Below, piece after piece: positions 53,133 through 64,000 of a stretch of 64,000 nucleotides of DNA. The stretch spans positions 270,359-334,358 of the forward strand of contig CAJNDS010000768.1 in NCBI GenBank assembly GCA_905221605.1, read 5' to 3'. Source of the DNA: Symbiodinium natans (Eukaryota > Sar > Dinophyceae > Suessiales > Symbiodiniaceae). The position numbers and the translations under genes are program-made. Each line of letters starts with the position of its first letter. Position 1 is the first letter of the stretch. The notes below the pieces were generated by a model that made no database searches, was not told where the DNA came from, and worked only from the letters and a program-made list of their open reading frames with translations.

Positions 53133-53288
53133 GGGCTTCAATGATGTGCTCTGCGGTGCGGGTCCTCAAGTCCTAAGCTTTGTCCATGTCGTCCTAGAAT
53201 GGCCCTTGCCCGCAAACGGAAACTGTTGGCGAAACGTGGTCTGAGCTCCAGGCAAAAGGGAGGAAGGGTGAGGGTAGGGTCCAAGGTA

Positions 53289-53362
53289 CCCTAAACCCTA
53301 AACCCTAAACCCTAAACCCTAAACCCTAAAACCCTAAACCCTAAACCCTAAACCCTAAACCC
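53289..53362. repeat. CCCTAAA tract
   Basis: Ten units; partner of 53471-53572. Confidence 0.95.
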
Positions 53363-53394
53363 CTCCCCGGTCCACCTCATGCTACTCTGAAGCT

Positions 53395-53465
53395 CAGGCT
53401 CGATTCAAAGTTGAACTAGAGGCAGCTGTCGTGGACCCCAAACACATGGGAAACGGGCTGTTGGC
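53395..53465 (+). CDS. Possible exon between telomere-like tracts
   Basis: Plus-strand frame AQARFKVELEAAVVDPKHMG then NGLLAL, after a tctgaag acceptor-like site. It sits in the unique segment between CCCTAAA and TTTAGGG tracts. No donor is visible before the repeat, so it is tentative. Confidence 0.3.
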
Positions 53466-53470
53466 GCTTT

Positions 53471-53572
53471 TTAGGGTTTAGGGTTTAGGGTTTAGGGTTT
53501 AGGGTTTAGGGTTTAGGGTTTAGGGTTTAGGGTTTAGGGTTTAGGGTTTAGGGTTTAGGGTTTAGGGTTTAG
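53471..53572. repeat. TTTAGGG tract
   Basis: Fourteen perfect heptamers. Confidence 0.97.
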
Positions 53573-53650
53573 AAAGTACTATCAGACAATGGGGCTGTCG
53601 GGGATTCCGTGATTGCCTGCTGCATCTGCAACTGGAATGCCAAGATACAC

Positions 53651-54303
53651 TTAACTTACTAGAACCTGCCAACAATCTCGTCTCGCATGCCTGATCATGC
53701 GCTCTGAAATAAGCAGCACCGCATAGTCGACAACAACTGCAGCTCTCGATGGAAATTCACAGCGAGCCCGAATGATGAAAACTATCAGGATGCGTGTTTT
53801 ATCGGGCTGATGTTCTGACACGGGAAGCATCTCCAGCCGTGAAAAACTCCGATGTCTCCTTGCTTGTGCTTGGACTTCAGTTTGGGGGCGGGGGGGGGGG
53901 GGCCTAGCTAGATTGGAAAGTTGTGGGCCGCTGTGCTGTTGTTCGAAAGGCCAGCTACAGAAACACGTCTGGCCAATGTCGGTCACTTCGGGCTTTGGCA
54001 ACCTGGTGCTCAAGACCTGAACCTTTAATCGCGACCTACAAGGGCTTTCTAGCTCTATCTTGAACTCGGATCGGATCACTCTAGGTTCCTGCCGTAGAGC
54101 GCGCACGGTGCGTGTCTTTGCCGGAACAGCCTCATGCGGACCGGCGATTGAAAATCTGGTGGCAAACGTTGACTTGAAAAGTGTTGTTCCAGCATGTGGG
54201 CAAGAAACATGCTGACTCCCACTTCGGTTCCAAAGTCTTTCTGACTACTCCGACTACTCTTCCTAACCCGAGACTTTTTTTTCACACTGTAGATGCATGT
54301 CAA
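53651..54303 (-). other. Open minus-strand readings, unidentified
   Basis: Two overlapping frames (53651-54106 and 54076-54303) contain TRILIVFIIRARCEFPSRAA and LEQHFSSQRLPPDFQSPVRM. They may include exons, but I found no homologues or phase-compatible splice sites. A G-run at 53886-53901 interrupts. Confidence 0.2.
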
Positions 54304-54397
54304 CGCCTTGCAACAATGTGCTTTACATGCACACCCTTCCTCTTAACCACAGGCCCCGGCCCCAAACCCTTCACAAATTCAAACCGATTTCCTTAGT

Positions 54398-54505
54398 CTA
54401 CTATTTGCTTAAGAACCCCAAAAGAACAAAATATATAATCCCTATATTCCCCTTCATAAGGAAGAGTATGTTTTCTGTGTTCTTAAGCAATGAGTCATTA
54501 GTAGT
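54398..54505. mobile_element. Inverted-repeat element, family M1 (108 bp)
   Basis: Termini ctactatttgcttaagaacc and the inverse ending attagtag; core ccctatattccccttcataa. Confidence 0.8.
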
Positions 54506-54619
54506 AGTCTGTGGCTCATGCTTTCCCACCCTCGGTGTAGGGGGTGTTAGATTCTCGCAGAATTCTCCTCGCCTGCATCTCTTGCACAAAAAACCTCCCA
54601 GCATCCCGCTGAGCATCGA

Positions 54620-54664
54620 GTTTAGGGTTTAGGGTTTAGGGTTTAGGGTTTAGGGTTTAGGGTT
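54620..54664. repeat. TTTAGGG tract
   Basis: Six perfect heptamers. Confidence 0.95.
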
Positions 54665-55079
54665 TGCTGGGAGGGGGAACAGACAAGCTGTCTTCATTTT
54701 TCTTGTGGTGCACGTTTGCATGCTCTTCTCAGAAATTGAGGCAACGCCCGTTGCAACAACAGTAACCCCGTAACCCCTATCGTCCGCAGGCGTTTTTCGA
54801 TGACTGCAGTTGTTGGGCCTCGGTTCATAAAGGACGAGCCAATAGCGCATACGTGTCAAGCAGGATTGGCGTGGATGGGGTGGGGTTTGAGGTGATGGTA
54901 GAATCCATTTTGCTTTAGAGTCAAAACTTGGGAAGAAAACTCTGCTTGAACACGACAACACTTATTTCAATAGAACACCACTACTTCTTTATGAGTCAAA
55001 CAGAAGCTTCTGTTTCCAGTCGAAGAAAGCTGTATTTCTTCTATGTGAAAAGATCTAAGAGGAACAATACCAGCGCGTT

Positions 55080-55215
55080 CCATGCCCGCACGATGACAAC
55101 GTCCATGCGTGCGAGTGGGCAGAGCATCCATGCCAGCACGATGATAACGTCCATGTTGCCAGTGCATCCGAATAGCCCGAACATCCTTGGTCGCGGGATG
55201 ATAACATTCATTGTT
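55080..55215. repeat. Imperfect tandem repeat of a gatga-aacgtccatg block
   Basis: Three degenerate copies of gcacgatgacaacgtccatg-like sequence about 55-60 bp apart. The minus-strand reading (HRAGM, RYHRAGM) reflects it. Confidence 0.7.
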
Positions 55216-56390
55216 GCCAGCCGTTTCCTGTCCCAAAGGTATCTGTCGCGTTTGCACGGAAAGGAGTTGCTAGGGGCGCATCACGGAGCAGGGGTTCTAA
55301 GCCAAAGCTCCCAATCCGTGAAACTGTTTTGAGACCTGGAAACATCCTCTGACCTGCACACTTGCCTGCGGTTTCGTTGGATTCTGCCCGCCATAACGAG
55401 CAATAACATGACGTGTCAGCGTACCTGCTCTGCGTGCTTGCGATAAGGTTCAATCTCACTGTCGGCCCACATACTTGGAGAAACGATAAGGCACTGTCAT
55501 CAGTAGTGCTCTTCACTTCAAAAATTGCATCAGAGTCTGCCAGACAATGCTCGGGCTCAGGAGAAGGATACACGGTACCTGGATGAGATTGCACCCCGAA
55601 AACGTCCTTAGAGCTGCAGTTCGCCATTGTGCGATGTGGGGGGGGTGGGGGGGATGGATTGCGAGAGAAATCAACATCCAGCGACTCTGGGATAATTCTT
55701 CTATGGCCCGCCTACATTCGCAGAGCGCGCTCGGCTGAATTTGAATTTGGAGGAAGGGCGGCAGATGCAAAACCTTCTGACCTGACAGGTGGTTGGGTAT
55801 CCACTCCTGCTATGCAGCTCGACATGATTTTACAGTGTGCCTTTGCCTGTCGGAGGGAACTCTGGGGGGGGGGCTCCAGTAATTCGCGCCGCATCGCCAA
55901 GCTTCCCCCCTTGAAACCTCTGGTGGGCTCGGCAACATGGGAGCTGAGCTGCTTGGCTTCAGATTGTTCTCTCAGCCGGCAGTGGCCGTGGCTTCAGGCT
56001 TATAAAAGCGTAGAAATCAGAGCGTTTTGTGCTTAGGAAAGTTTTGGGGGGGGTACTTCTGCTCGTGAGGGCAATATCAAAGCCGAATGGAAAACACACC
56101 GACGCATTGACCCCCGAGCGGAACTGGGCTTTGGAATTTGAGGGGCCCGCTGACTGTCCCTTCGAGCAGCTGCTTTATAACAGCAAGCCTTGTAAGCACA
56201 TATGGAGGTCTTAACAGGGGTACCCTTTTTGGGGTCCCTTTAAGGGACGTCTAGGGCATGTCAGGGGGGGTTATTGCAAGATTGCCATGAGATGTCCAGA
56301 TGCCAGGCACTGCCAGTCAGGGAATCTGCAGAAACAGCTGGAAACAGTCGAACGTTTCAAACGGTGTCAGCCGAGGTCTCTCACAACCGT
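55216..56390. other. Unassigned stretch
   Basis: A minus-strand reading (55208-55627; DAIFEVKSTTDDSALSFLQV) looks mildly protein-like. Two G runs (55637-55653, 55864-55872) occur. Nothing is supported by homology or splice sites. Confidence 0.3.
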
Positions 56391-56394
56391 GTGG

Positions 56395-56490
56395 TTTAGG
56401 GTTTAGGGTTTAGGGCTTAGGGTTTAGGGTTTAGGGTTTAGGGTTTGGGGGTTTAGAGTTTAGGGTTTGGGGTTTAGGGTTTAGGGTTTA
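56395..56490. repeat. TTTAGGG tract
   Basis: About 13 heptamers with several variants. Confidence 0.93.
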
Positions 56491-56886
56491 TAGTAAGGTT
56501 TAGCAAAACACGTCAAGCTGCTTTCCAGTGATGCTTGTCAAAGGCCAGGCCTTGTTCGTTGTACCCACAGGATGGCCATAAACCCACACGCCCAAGGCAA
56601 CGCCGCCCCGTGATACACAGAACCCCATTTACCTGAGAGGGGTCTTGGAGAGCAGCACAGCCGTGGGGGCTTGGAAGGGGCTGACATAGGAGGTCGTGAG
56701 GGCAGAGGGAGCTTAGAATAAAAGCAGAACCCCTAGTGCCTGGTGACAACTGCCCCAATTCAGGAGATTATCGATTTTATCTCACACGTTGTGTAGAGGC
56801 GACCTGCTGTGCGGCAGGAGCGCTGCAACTTCGAATTTTGCCAAGGCTGCCTCTGCACCGCCTGGTGCCACACCAGACTGGGGTCC

Positions 56887-57010
56887 CTAGATCATCCCTT
56901 AAAGGGTATCTACAGGGGATATAGAGTACCCTAGGGCCCTAGATCATCCCTTAAAGGGTATCTACAGGGGATATAGAGTACCCTATCTAATCCCTTAAAG
57001 GTCCTTAGGG
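56887..57010. repeat. Tandem 52-bp duplication with internal inverted motif
   Basis: The block starting ctagatcatcccttaaaggg and ending atagagtaccct occurs at 56887 and 56939, with a third partial copy (atcccttaaaggtccttagg). It carries the palindrome cccttaaaggg. Confidence 0.9.
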
Positions 57011-57184
57011 TCGATTTTCTCAAGCCACTCGCATATCCCAGAAGCGCTGCGAAGGGGCTTTCAGAGGAGGTTCGTCGTTTCTGCTCGTTTCCTTCGGTTC
57101 ATCCTCTTCTCCTCGTTGTTTCTTAGACTCTGTTACTACTTCGTGTCTTCTTCTGTCTTCTTTTCCATGACTCTGTTTGCAACA

Positions 57185-57206
57185 AGGGGGGGGGGGGGGG
57201 GGGGGG
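57185..57206. repeat. Poly-G tract
   Basis: Twenty-two consecutive G. The 170-codon plus-strand reading that follows (57232-57744) has no recognisable domain. Confidence 0.95.
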
Positions 57207-57749
57207 TCGCCACCCTCACGGTGGTCACTGGGTGTCAGGGCGTCAAAGTGGCGCCGAAACTTGGAGGGTTTTGACAACGCTTTTGAGGATGCGATCGACC
57301 ATCCTCGCGGTATGGCGGGGTAACCTTGAAAAAGCGCGACGATGGAATGTTTTCAGGGGCGCGGGGCACTCGAGCAAACATTCAATTCTGGCTCACAATC
57401 TCGTTTTCACACCACACTCAAGAGAATGTCAGCTCTCATCCCTCAAGTCAGAGGCAAGGATTCAGCGTGTAGTGGAAGCCTCGGCCCAGCAAAACGTCGT
57501 GTATCAAAAAGGGCCGTCAAGCTATTGCTGTGCAGAATCCGAAGGGCTCTGCCTTCAGCATAGGGCAAACGGAACCATCCCGCGGAACTGCGCCACTGAA
57601 AGACCCTGTTCGATATTTGACCCTAAGCACAATTCCTGTGGAGATCTTCTCACACATCGACAACAGACGTACCAGCAGAGCAAATCCATCCTTCATGACC
57701 CTTCGATCCACGAAGACCTTGCACATCTATGCAGAGATACGTAGATCTC

Positions 57750-59040
57750 CTCCTCACACTCGCCACATATACCAACGCGCAGTGGACGCACAGCGGGAGA
57801 CCGCTCTGAGGGGGAAGTGCCCGGTCCAAAGGCGGTGGGAACCCGCCTTGCTAACAACCTGGCTCATTAAAAAGTGAAGGTGAGGAAATGGCGCCACAGC
57901 TTGCCCTGTACAACCTCTGCCGAACGGCTTTCTTTCGTTTGTTGGTTGGCATTCAACCCGAGTCACGGCTAACTTCTCCGAACAGGATCTAGCAGCCTTC
58001 CTGAAGGCACGAACCGCTAAACCCCTGAGCCTCCCCTGCATCCGGCAACTCCAAACCCAAAAGCGAATCCCAAAATCCAGGGCGTGCTTTTACTGAGGCC
58101 TCTGGGCGTTCGTGGCGGCATTTGGATTCCATGCGAGGACTCAAAAGTTCCAAGGGCACGGCGGAAGCTATCAAAGCGCAGGAGGAGGGGCTTAGGACAG
58201 CCCAAGGTTTCGGAGCTCATGGCCCCACAGCCCTTTCACCTACTCGGCTCGGGCTCAGGGTCTGACGAGTTTAGGGCTTTCTGCGCTTTGGTGTTCAGGG
58301 TGTCCGTCTTCTAGAAAACATCACCTGAAGTTTGCAGTTTTCCACTGCAAGGCGTTTGAACCCTCCTAGCTTGACGTGCTTGATTGCTTGGGCATGATTG
58401 CGCAAGGTGGTTGAGGGCTCAAGGTATCGCAGTTCACCTGAGCCCCTATACGTGCTGCAACAACGCATACCTTCATCGGACCATCAACCTTGAACCGAAT
58501 GCAACCCTGACTTACCAGCACTGAGAGGATCTGGAGTCTCACACCTGCAGTTGATAGGGGCGACAATGAAACAGGCCTAAGGAATAGTGTTGCTCCTGTT
58601 CCCTGGCACTTCGAGGTTGTAGCAGCCATGCTCCCCCCGCACTAGCAGGATTTACAGGGCTCTGTACATGGCCCCGTGAGCGGGAGATGCCTGCTAGATC
58701 TCGGGAGGTCGTGGTTTTCCGTGGGTCTTCAGTCCGGGCTGGAAGCCGATCTCGCATGTGTCTCCCGTCGACAAAACACCCTTTCACTCTTTAGAAGTCG
58801 CTAATCTCACGTCCCCAAGAGGGTGCGGACAGCACCCAATCCTCGCTCCACACCGACGCTCGATCGCCTTGACAGGACTTGAAGCTTCATTCAGGGCGCA
58901 CACAGCTTTGAAAGGGACTAGCAGACGAGCAGGGGGTCTGGGCTTCAGCCCCACTTGGTGGTTGCTGAAATCAGGTCATGTTCCAGTACAGGCGCCCTGC
59001 CCTGACCCAGAACTGCCAAGGCTCAGTTCATCTCACGACA
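57750..59040. other. Unassigned stretch
   Basis: Only short overlapping readings on both strands; no repeats or recognisable exons. Confidence 0.4.
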
Positions 59041-59045
59041 CTGTG

Positions 59046-59153
59046 CTACTATTTGCTTAAGAACCCCAAAAGAAGAAAAATTAATATTCCCAATATTACC
59101 CTGAATAAGGAAGAATATGTTTATTCTTTGGGGGTTCTTAAGCAAATAGTAGT
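59046..59153. mobile_element. Inverted-repeat element, family M1 (best copy, 108 bp)
   Basis: Perfect 22-bp terminal inverted repeats beginning ctactatttgcttaagaacc. The interior is AT-rich with the tattaccctgaataaggaag core. Confidence 0.88.
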
Positions 59154-61790
59154 ATGGGCATATGCTGTTGCAGGTCAGTCGAGCTGCGACCCACGGTCTG
59201 AGCAACTGTAAGCACAGGGCTCTACAAAGGGCAGACAGAGGCCGAGTGTTGTCAACTTAGGACTCGGGCAGCCACTCAATCCACACTATACATAGCAACA
59301 TTCTACAGCCTCTCAAGACCCAAGCCTCAACAGCCGTCTAGACTGAGGCAGGGAGCTGTTCGATGACCAAACATTCTCGCCCAAGGTCAGGCGATTATCT
59401 GGTTCGATTGCGAGCAGACCTGACCATAGAATCAGAACATACCCCAATGCTTAGACCCACAAGCACAGCCGTTTAGGAGCTCGACTGCTTTTTGGCCCTT
59501 TATGACAGAGTGCAAAGCAGACGTCAGACAGGCAGACACTCACATTTGTCTTAAGAACGTGGCATAAAGCCTGTTTCTGAGGCTGAACTGAGGGCTCAGG
59601 AGCCATCTATGGAGCAGAATGGATCCGTTCATTTAAGAGACAATCGGGTGCCAAAAGAACGGAGCAAAGGATGGCCCCACAAGCAACGGCTCGGAGAGTT
59701 TGTCGGACGCCAGGTCAGGAGAGTCTGATGTCCGACTGGAGACACGGAAATGACCCCACCCCGCGACGTCAGTCTTATTTTGGGATTCAGGGCCTGCTTC
59801 AGGCTTGACCTTGAGTTGAGAAGTTGTTTGCCAACGTCTGTGCTGGATGTCAGCTTCTTTGGTGCTGCTGCAAAAAATCTAGCCGCACACGACACCTCAA
59901 AACCCTAAAGATCGAGCGCTGCATGGAAGGCTAGAGCAGCCAAAGAACAGCTTGACCCAAGATAACCCGAAGCTTTGGACTCTCAAACAAAGCCCCAATC
60001 CCTCAAATCCCTCTCAAGTCCCAATTCAGCCCCAGACACACCACATTCACGGGCCTAGGGTCACAAGAAGACCGCCGACCCTTGAAAACTCACGCACCCG
60101 GACAGGCCTTCGAGTAAATGCAAGCAGGGCTCCTTTGTTTGGTTTAGGGCATGGGCGACCTAACTAAACACCAAAAACAAACGTCCACGCGGCACCCGCA
60201 AGGAACTAAGAAAGGATGGGCTTTGGGCTAAAGCTTTCGGAACTTCCAGATCCACAGAGATTGGAATGCACGGTGGGCTCAAGACGACTTCCAGGTCCAG
60301 CCGAGAAGCGGACATCGCCTCTGCAAATGTCATGCTCGTGCCCGAGAGCTTTCGGCGCATCAAGTACCTCCAGCCGGGTTTCATGTGCGGAAGGTCCAAG
60401 TAAGGTGGCAACCCCACGTCCCACGACTCTGGTGGATCACAGCTTTTGCATTCCAACCTGTTTTTGCTTCCACAAACAACCGGATTCCTGCCTGCAGCTG
60501 ACGCTCAACTCGCTGGTAGGAGTGCAGATTGTATGGTCTGCGTGGGTGTAAGGTTAAACCTCCCAAAAACTATGTGCATGTACACGCATAAATGTGGTCA
60601 AGCACTGCCCCATGATCCACTGCTGTTATTGTTGATGGCGATGTTCCGCTTGCGATTCGGGGTGTTCTTTCAAAGCTGCGAAAACACCGTTGCTTACGAC
60701 ACTTTCTATTGCTGTTTGAAACCTGCGCTGGCCACATATCTCTTTCGTGCTGACACACCCGCGTGCGCTACTGTAAACTATGCATTTACAACTTGTTTGT
60801 TGATTTGTTGATGAGAGAAAATTGTGAAGAGTGCTTTCTGATGGAAACCTTCCTAAAGATGTTGAAGTTGGTTTACTGAAATAGCTGTTCTAATGATGTA
60901 AATAGTGATTTCAACTAACACCGTTGTCAATACTGACCCCCGACATATTCATAGAACAAAAATTCGAGTACTGTTTTCCGACTTGGCTTTTTCAACTCTG
61001 ACTCTAATCATCTATTTACGCAGAGTGAAGCAGAATTTAAGGCCAGTGAAAACATGTGAGTTGAAAAGTACCGAGCTGGTTGAAGTGGGAAGCTAAAACA
61101 ATACAACAGCAATGACAATTTTACTATATAAGAGATAGTTAGATGCCAACTGCATCAACTACAAACATGCGAAATGGGCTATTTCATGACATGACGATTT
61201 AAGCTTTGAACATACACAGCTAACACATCTGACTGGCCGCTTCCCCGCCAATGTAAACCAAGAGTTAGCTTAAGAAAAAACACGCAACCCACCTTTTTCC
61301 ATATTCGCAGTTCATGCAGGTACCGTTTAAAGAAAAGTTTAAAGAAAAGCCAGCAATGACTATGCTCTGCTATGCTAAACAAGTGGGAGTGAAAGATGGT
61401 CTAGCGATGGCAGAAAATAATGCCTGATCGTTAATGCCATTTGACTAGACCTGAATGTCAACAGCATTCCGGACCACCAACAAGAGTATCCTGGTTACGT
61501 ATCTGCGTGTGTACGCAATAGATCGTACATACGCACCCCATGCATGAGTGTATTTATTGAGCAACTAGTTAGTTCTATTTGAGCCGGCTTGGAAGCAGCA
61601 TTTTCTTCGCACACCAAGGCTGCCAAACTCGAGCCGGGTCAAGAGGAAGAAACTATCGAAACTAGAAACTGTGGTTCTCCGGCCGTGGTTGGTCATAAAT
61701 TTGGGGGTTTTTCGAACCGCCTCACCGAAACTTGTAACCCACCAGGGGCTTTTTGAGCCAAATTATTTTACTTCGAACTCCCCACCTTAG
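59154..61790. other. Gene-poor stretch, AT-richer from 60.8 kb
   Basis: No tract, element or exon was recognised. Composition shifts towards A/T from about 60790 to 61580. At 61750-61768 the minus strand reads aatttggctcaaaa, which resembles part of the dinoflagellate spliced leader but lacks its flanks. Confidence 0.4.
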
Positions 61791-61797
61791 GGATTTG

Positions 61798-62010
61798 GAT
61801 TTGGGCACTTCAGGGAGTCTCTGAATTGGGCATTCCAGGCACTCCCTGGGGTTGGGCACTTGGGCACTCCAGAAAGTCTGTGGGGTTGGGCACTGCAGGG
61901 AGTTTCTGGGGTGGGCACTCCAAAAAGTCCTCTGAAGTTGGGCACTCCAGGGAGTCTTTTGTGGGCACTCCAGAAAGTCTCTGCGATTGGGCACTCCAGG
62001 GTGGGTCTCA
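61798..62010. repeat. GGGCACTCCAGRRAGTCT minisatellite
   Basis: About nine copies of a 22-32 bp unit built on ttgggcactccagggagtct, some with tctggggt spacers. Plus-strand readings (VGHSRESF, LGTPGSLW) and minus-strand readings (ECPIAET, FWSAH) reflect it. Confidence 0.93.
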
Positions 62011-62319
62011 ACAACCCCACACCGAAGGTGGGGAACAATCGTACTACATGCTGCGATTTTAGATGCTTGGACTTCGGTTCGGCTTCACGGCCGTGGACTT
62101 TAGTTTCATCTCAACCAAAGAATATCCTACAGAAGCCTGCAAAAGCATGATTCAGAACATTTCAGAACCTTCCGAGGCACTTCCGCAAGCCGTGCTTCCT
62201 CACGTATTCCTCGGTCCAGAACTGCAGGCTCCAAGAGAACCGACTTCTAAAACCGGCCTACGCAGATTACAGCCTTGAGCCCTGCCCGAACCTGAAGAGT
62301 TTTTTCCGCTGGGTTTAAG

Positions 62320-62364
62320 GGGCTTTAGGGTTTAAGGTTTTAGGGTTTAGGGTTTAGGGTTTTG
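62320..62364. repeat. TTTAGGG tract, degenerate
   Basis: Six units with insertions. Confidence 0.85.
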
Positions 62365-64000
62365 GGCAGTCATTGAATCAAAGACCGGGGTTTCGGGTTC
62401 AGGGGTTCAGCAACACAACGCACGCCACGAACACCGGCCACTGAAACGCCTGACAAGAAGCCCACCGACTTCTGAAGTTCCGCTTGCATCGGAAGTCTGC
62501 AGAAGTCTGTGAGCCCCTGCCCTAAACAAGCGCACTCCATACCTAAAGCAGATTAAAGCAGTATAGTATCGCCGGGTTGCTGGGCCCGTGATGCAGAAAC
62601 TTCTCTTCTTAATGGCTGGGGTTTAGGTTCCAGGCGCCGGGGCATGAGGGTGTAGTTAGATCGATTGGAGTTTAGCTATGTTTAGCTGCAAAACGAAGCA
62701 CGGTAGCGCCCCGACAACGACCCTTATAAGCCCCAAATCTCCCAAGGCGTGTCAAGCTTTACTTCATCCAACGCAGACCGCGCATCGAACGACTTGCAGC
62801 ATCCCGGCTTTGTGGAATTCCAGGGATACCTGCCAGAGCAGCCAGGGATGGGCACTCGAACCCCTCAGGATTTGAACCCATTCAGATGTTTCCAAAGCCA
62901 TCGATGTAGTTGCGTGATGCTTCGATTCTGTGTAGGGCTGAAAGGTCTGGGTTCCAGGGCCCTGGAAAACTGCAAACTCTAGAAGCAACAGTCGTCCTAA
63001 TAACCGTGACAACCGTGAACACCGCACAATCATCGCAATCACCATCATCATCGTCGTAATCGGAAATCATCTCAGTACCAAAAGCACTTGTATACGCTTG
63101 TAGTAGAAACGATACGAAAACAGCCGTATCAGTAGACCTTGCCGGCGAACCAGTCGCACAACTGTTACAAAGTCCAACAAGATCCTCAGACCCGGCCATC
63201 CTGCGAACAGCCGTAGCCACTTGTCGTTGAGGGTTTGCTCAGATTGTGGTGGCAGACCTTCCACTCAAGGAAACCGGTGCCTCTGCAAGAGAACGGATAA
63301 GAAGATCACACCTGTGCTGGCCGTTTTTGGAGTTCATGCTTCACGGTTTGCTGAACTTTGGATGCTGCGGTCTATGCTGAGCTCCTGAGAAAAGAAGCTT
63401 GCCGGATTCTCGTCATGCCAGTACAAGAGCCCTAACCCACGGCTGCGTTTTCTGAACCCCTCCAGCTTGCAACCAAGAGCCAAAATCAGCCCATTTGAAG
63501 CTTCACTTTGCAGGATCAGGCGTCTACCGGCATATGATGATAGAAGTCAACTCCGAAGCAATACTTGAAGCCTGGGGTTAGCTTTTCGGCCTCTAGACTG
63601 CGCTCAATGGGTTTAGGGCACTTACGTATTGGGTCAGCCCTTGGGCCATGGGCAGAGTCAGGCAACATCACACACAAGCATTGCGTGCTCAGAAAGCCTT
63701 ACACCACATCAAGGCAAGATCCAAAGACCCTCAGCCAGAGTTCCGAGCAAAGACCTTTAAGAATAGATCAACATATCAATACAACAGTACAATAGTAATG
63801 ATATGATACTTATATGTCACGATGATAGTATAACCATACATACAAAGCCACGAAGAATACTTGGTTCCGTCTCCAAGGTGCCGAGAGCAAAGGTGTCCTT
63901 AGAAACACCGGATCTCCGCTCGTTGGGGCGGGGGGGGGGGGGGGACTGGACTGGCATTCAACTCTGAACACTTATAAAATATAAGACTAATATATCTGAT
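62365..64000. other. Unassigned right end
   Basis: Overlapping readings only. One minus-strand reading (62882-63220) carries a DYDDDDGDCDD run. A G17-type run lies at 63929-63944 and AT-rich sequence reaches the window edge. Confidence 0.4.

Noticed and set aside
57232..57744. 170-codon plus-strand ORF after the poly-G tract
   Set aside because: No domain, no splice sites, no second copy and ordinary codon composition; its length alone is weak evidence.
61750..61768. Possible spliced-leader relic (AATTTGGCTCAAAA on the minus strand)
   Set aside because: Only about 11 of 13 core bases match, the upstream leader sequence is absent and no coding sequence follows.

Overview
The window reads as nuclear DNA of a dinoflagellate, most likely Symbiodiniaceae/Suessiales-like. 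Reasons: many interstitial tracts of the TTTAGGG telomere repeat; very short exons whose acceptors are nearly always AG followed by G; many GC (besides GT) splice donors; tandem gene copies on one strand; RT/RNase H retroelements; and several families of about 100-bp inverted-repeat elements. No rRNA, tRNA, CRISPR array or bacterial operon was seen. Other TTTAGGG-telomere lineages (plants, chromerids) fit the splice sites and gene layout less well.

The core is an array of intron-dense genes on the minus strand (about 13.9-39.3 kb) encoding a three-TPR protein. Four copies (T1-T4) lie head to tail in a repeat of about 3.9 kb at 13.9-28.4 kb; a fifth, older copy (T5) occupies about 32.4-39.3 kb, with possible outlying exons to 48.7 kb. 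Exons are 30-112 bp. In transcription order they are: micro-exon B (FRRMQIVE), micro-exon A (ASDDEDEEEPPK), Ala/Pro linker micro-exons K and J, then TPR1 (exons G, D), TPR2 (C, C2), TPR3 (E1, E2) and a C-terminal helix with the stop (E3). The exons were found by comparing copies: lengths, phases and splice sites recur, and many substitutions are synonymous. The start codon and a few linking exons are unresolved.

Left of the array (about 7.3-13.5 kb, minus strand) are exons that may form a secretory-pathway gene: a signal-peptide exon at 13.3-13.5 kb followed by exons at 11.4, 9.9, 9.7, 8.5, 8.3 and 7.4 kb, some Cys-rich. At 41.8-44.8 kb is a frameshifted plus-strand non-LTR-type retroelement (RT, zinc motif, RNase H). 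At 46.6-47.7 kb is a minus-strand fragment of a second RNase H element, which abuts an anomalous AT-rich island (47.7-48.4 kb).

From 48.4 to 64 kb I recognise no gene with confidence; it holds telomere-like tracts, microsatellites, minisatellites and inverted-repeat elements. Telomere-like tracts occur on both sides of the recent T1-T4 array but not within it. Most close tract pairs have the polarity CCCTAAA - short unique segment - TTTAGGG, and several of the enclosed segments are exons.
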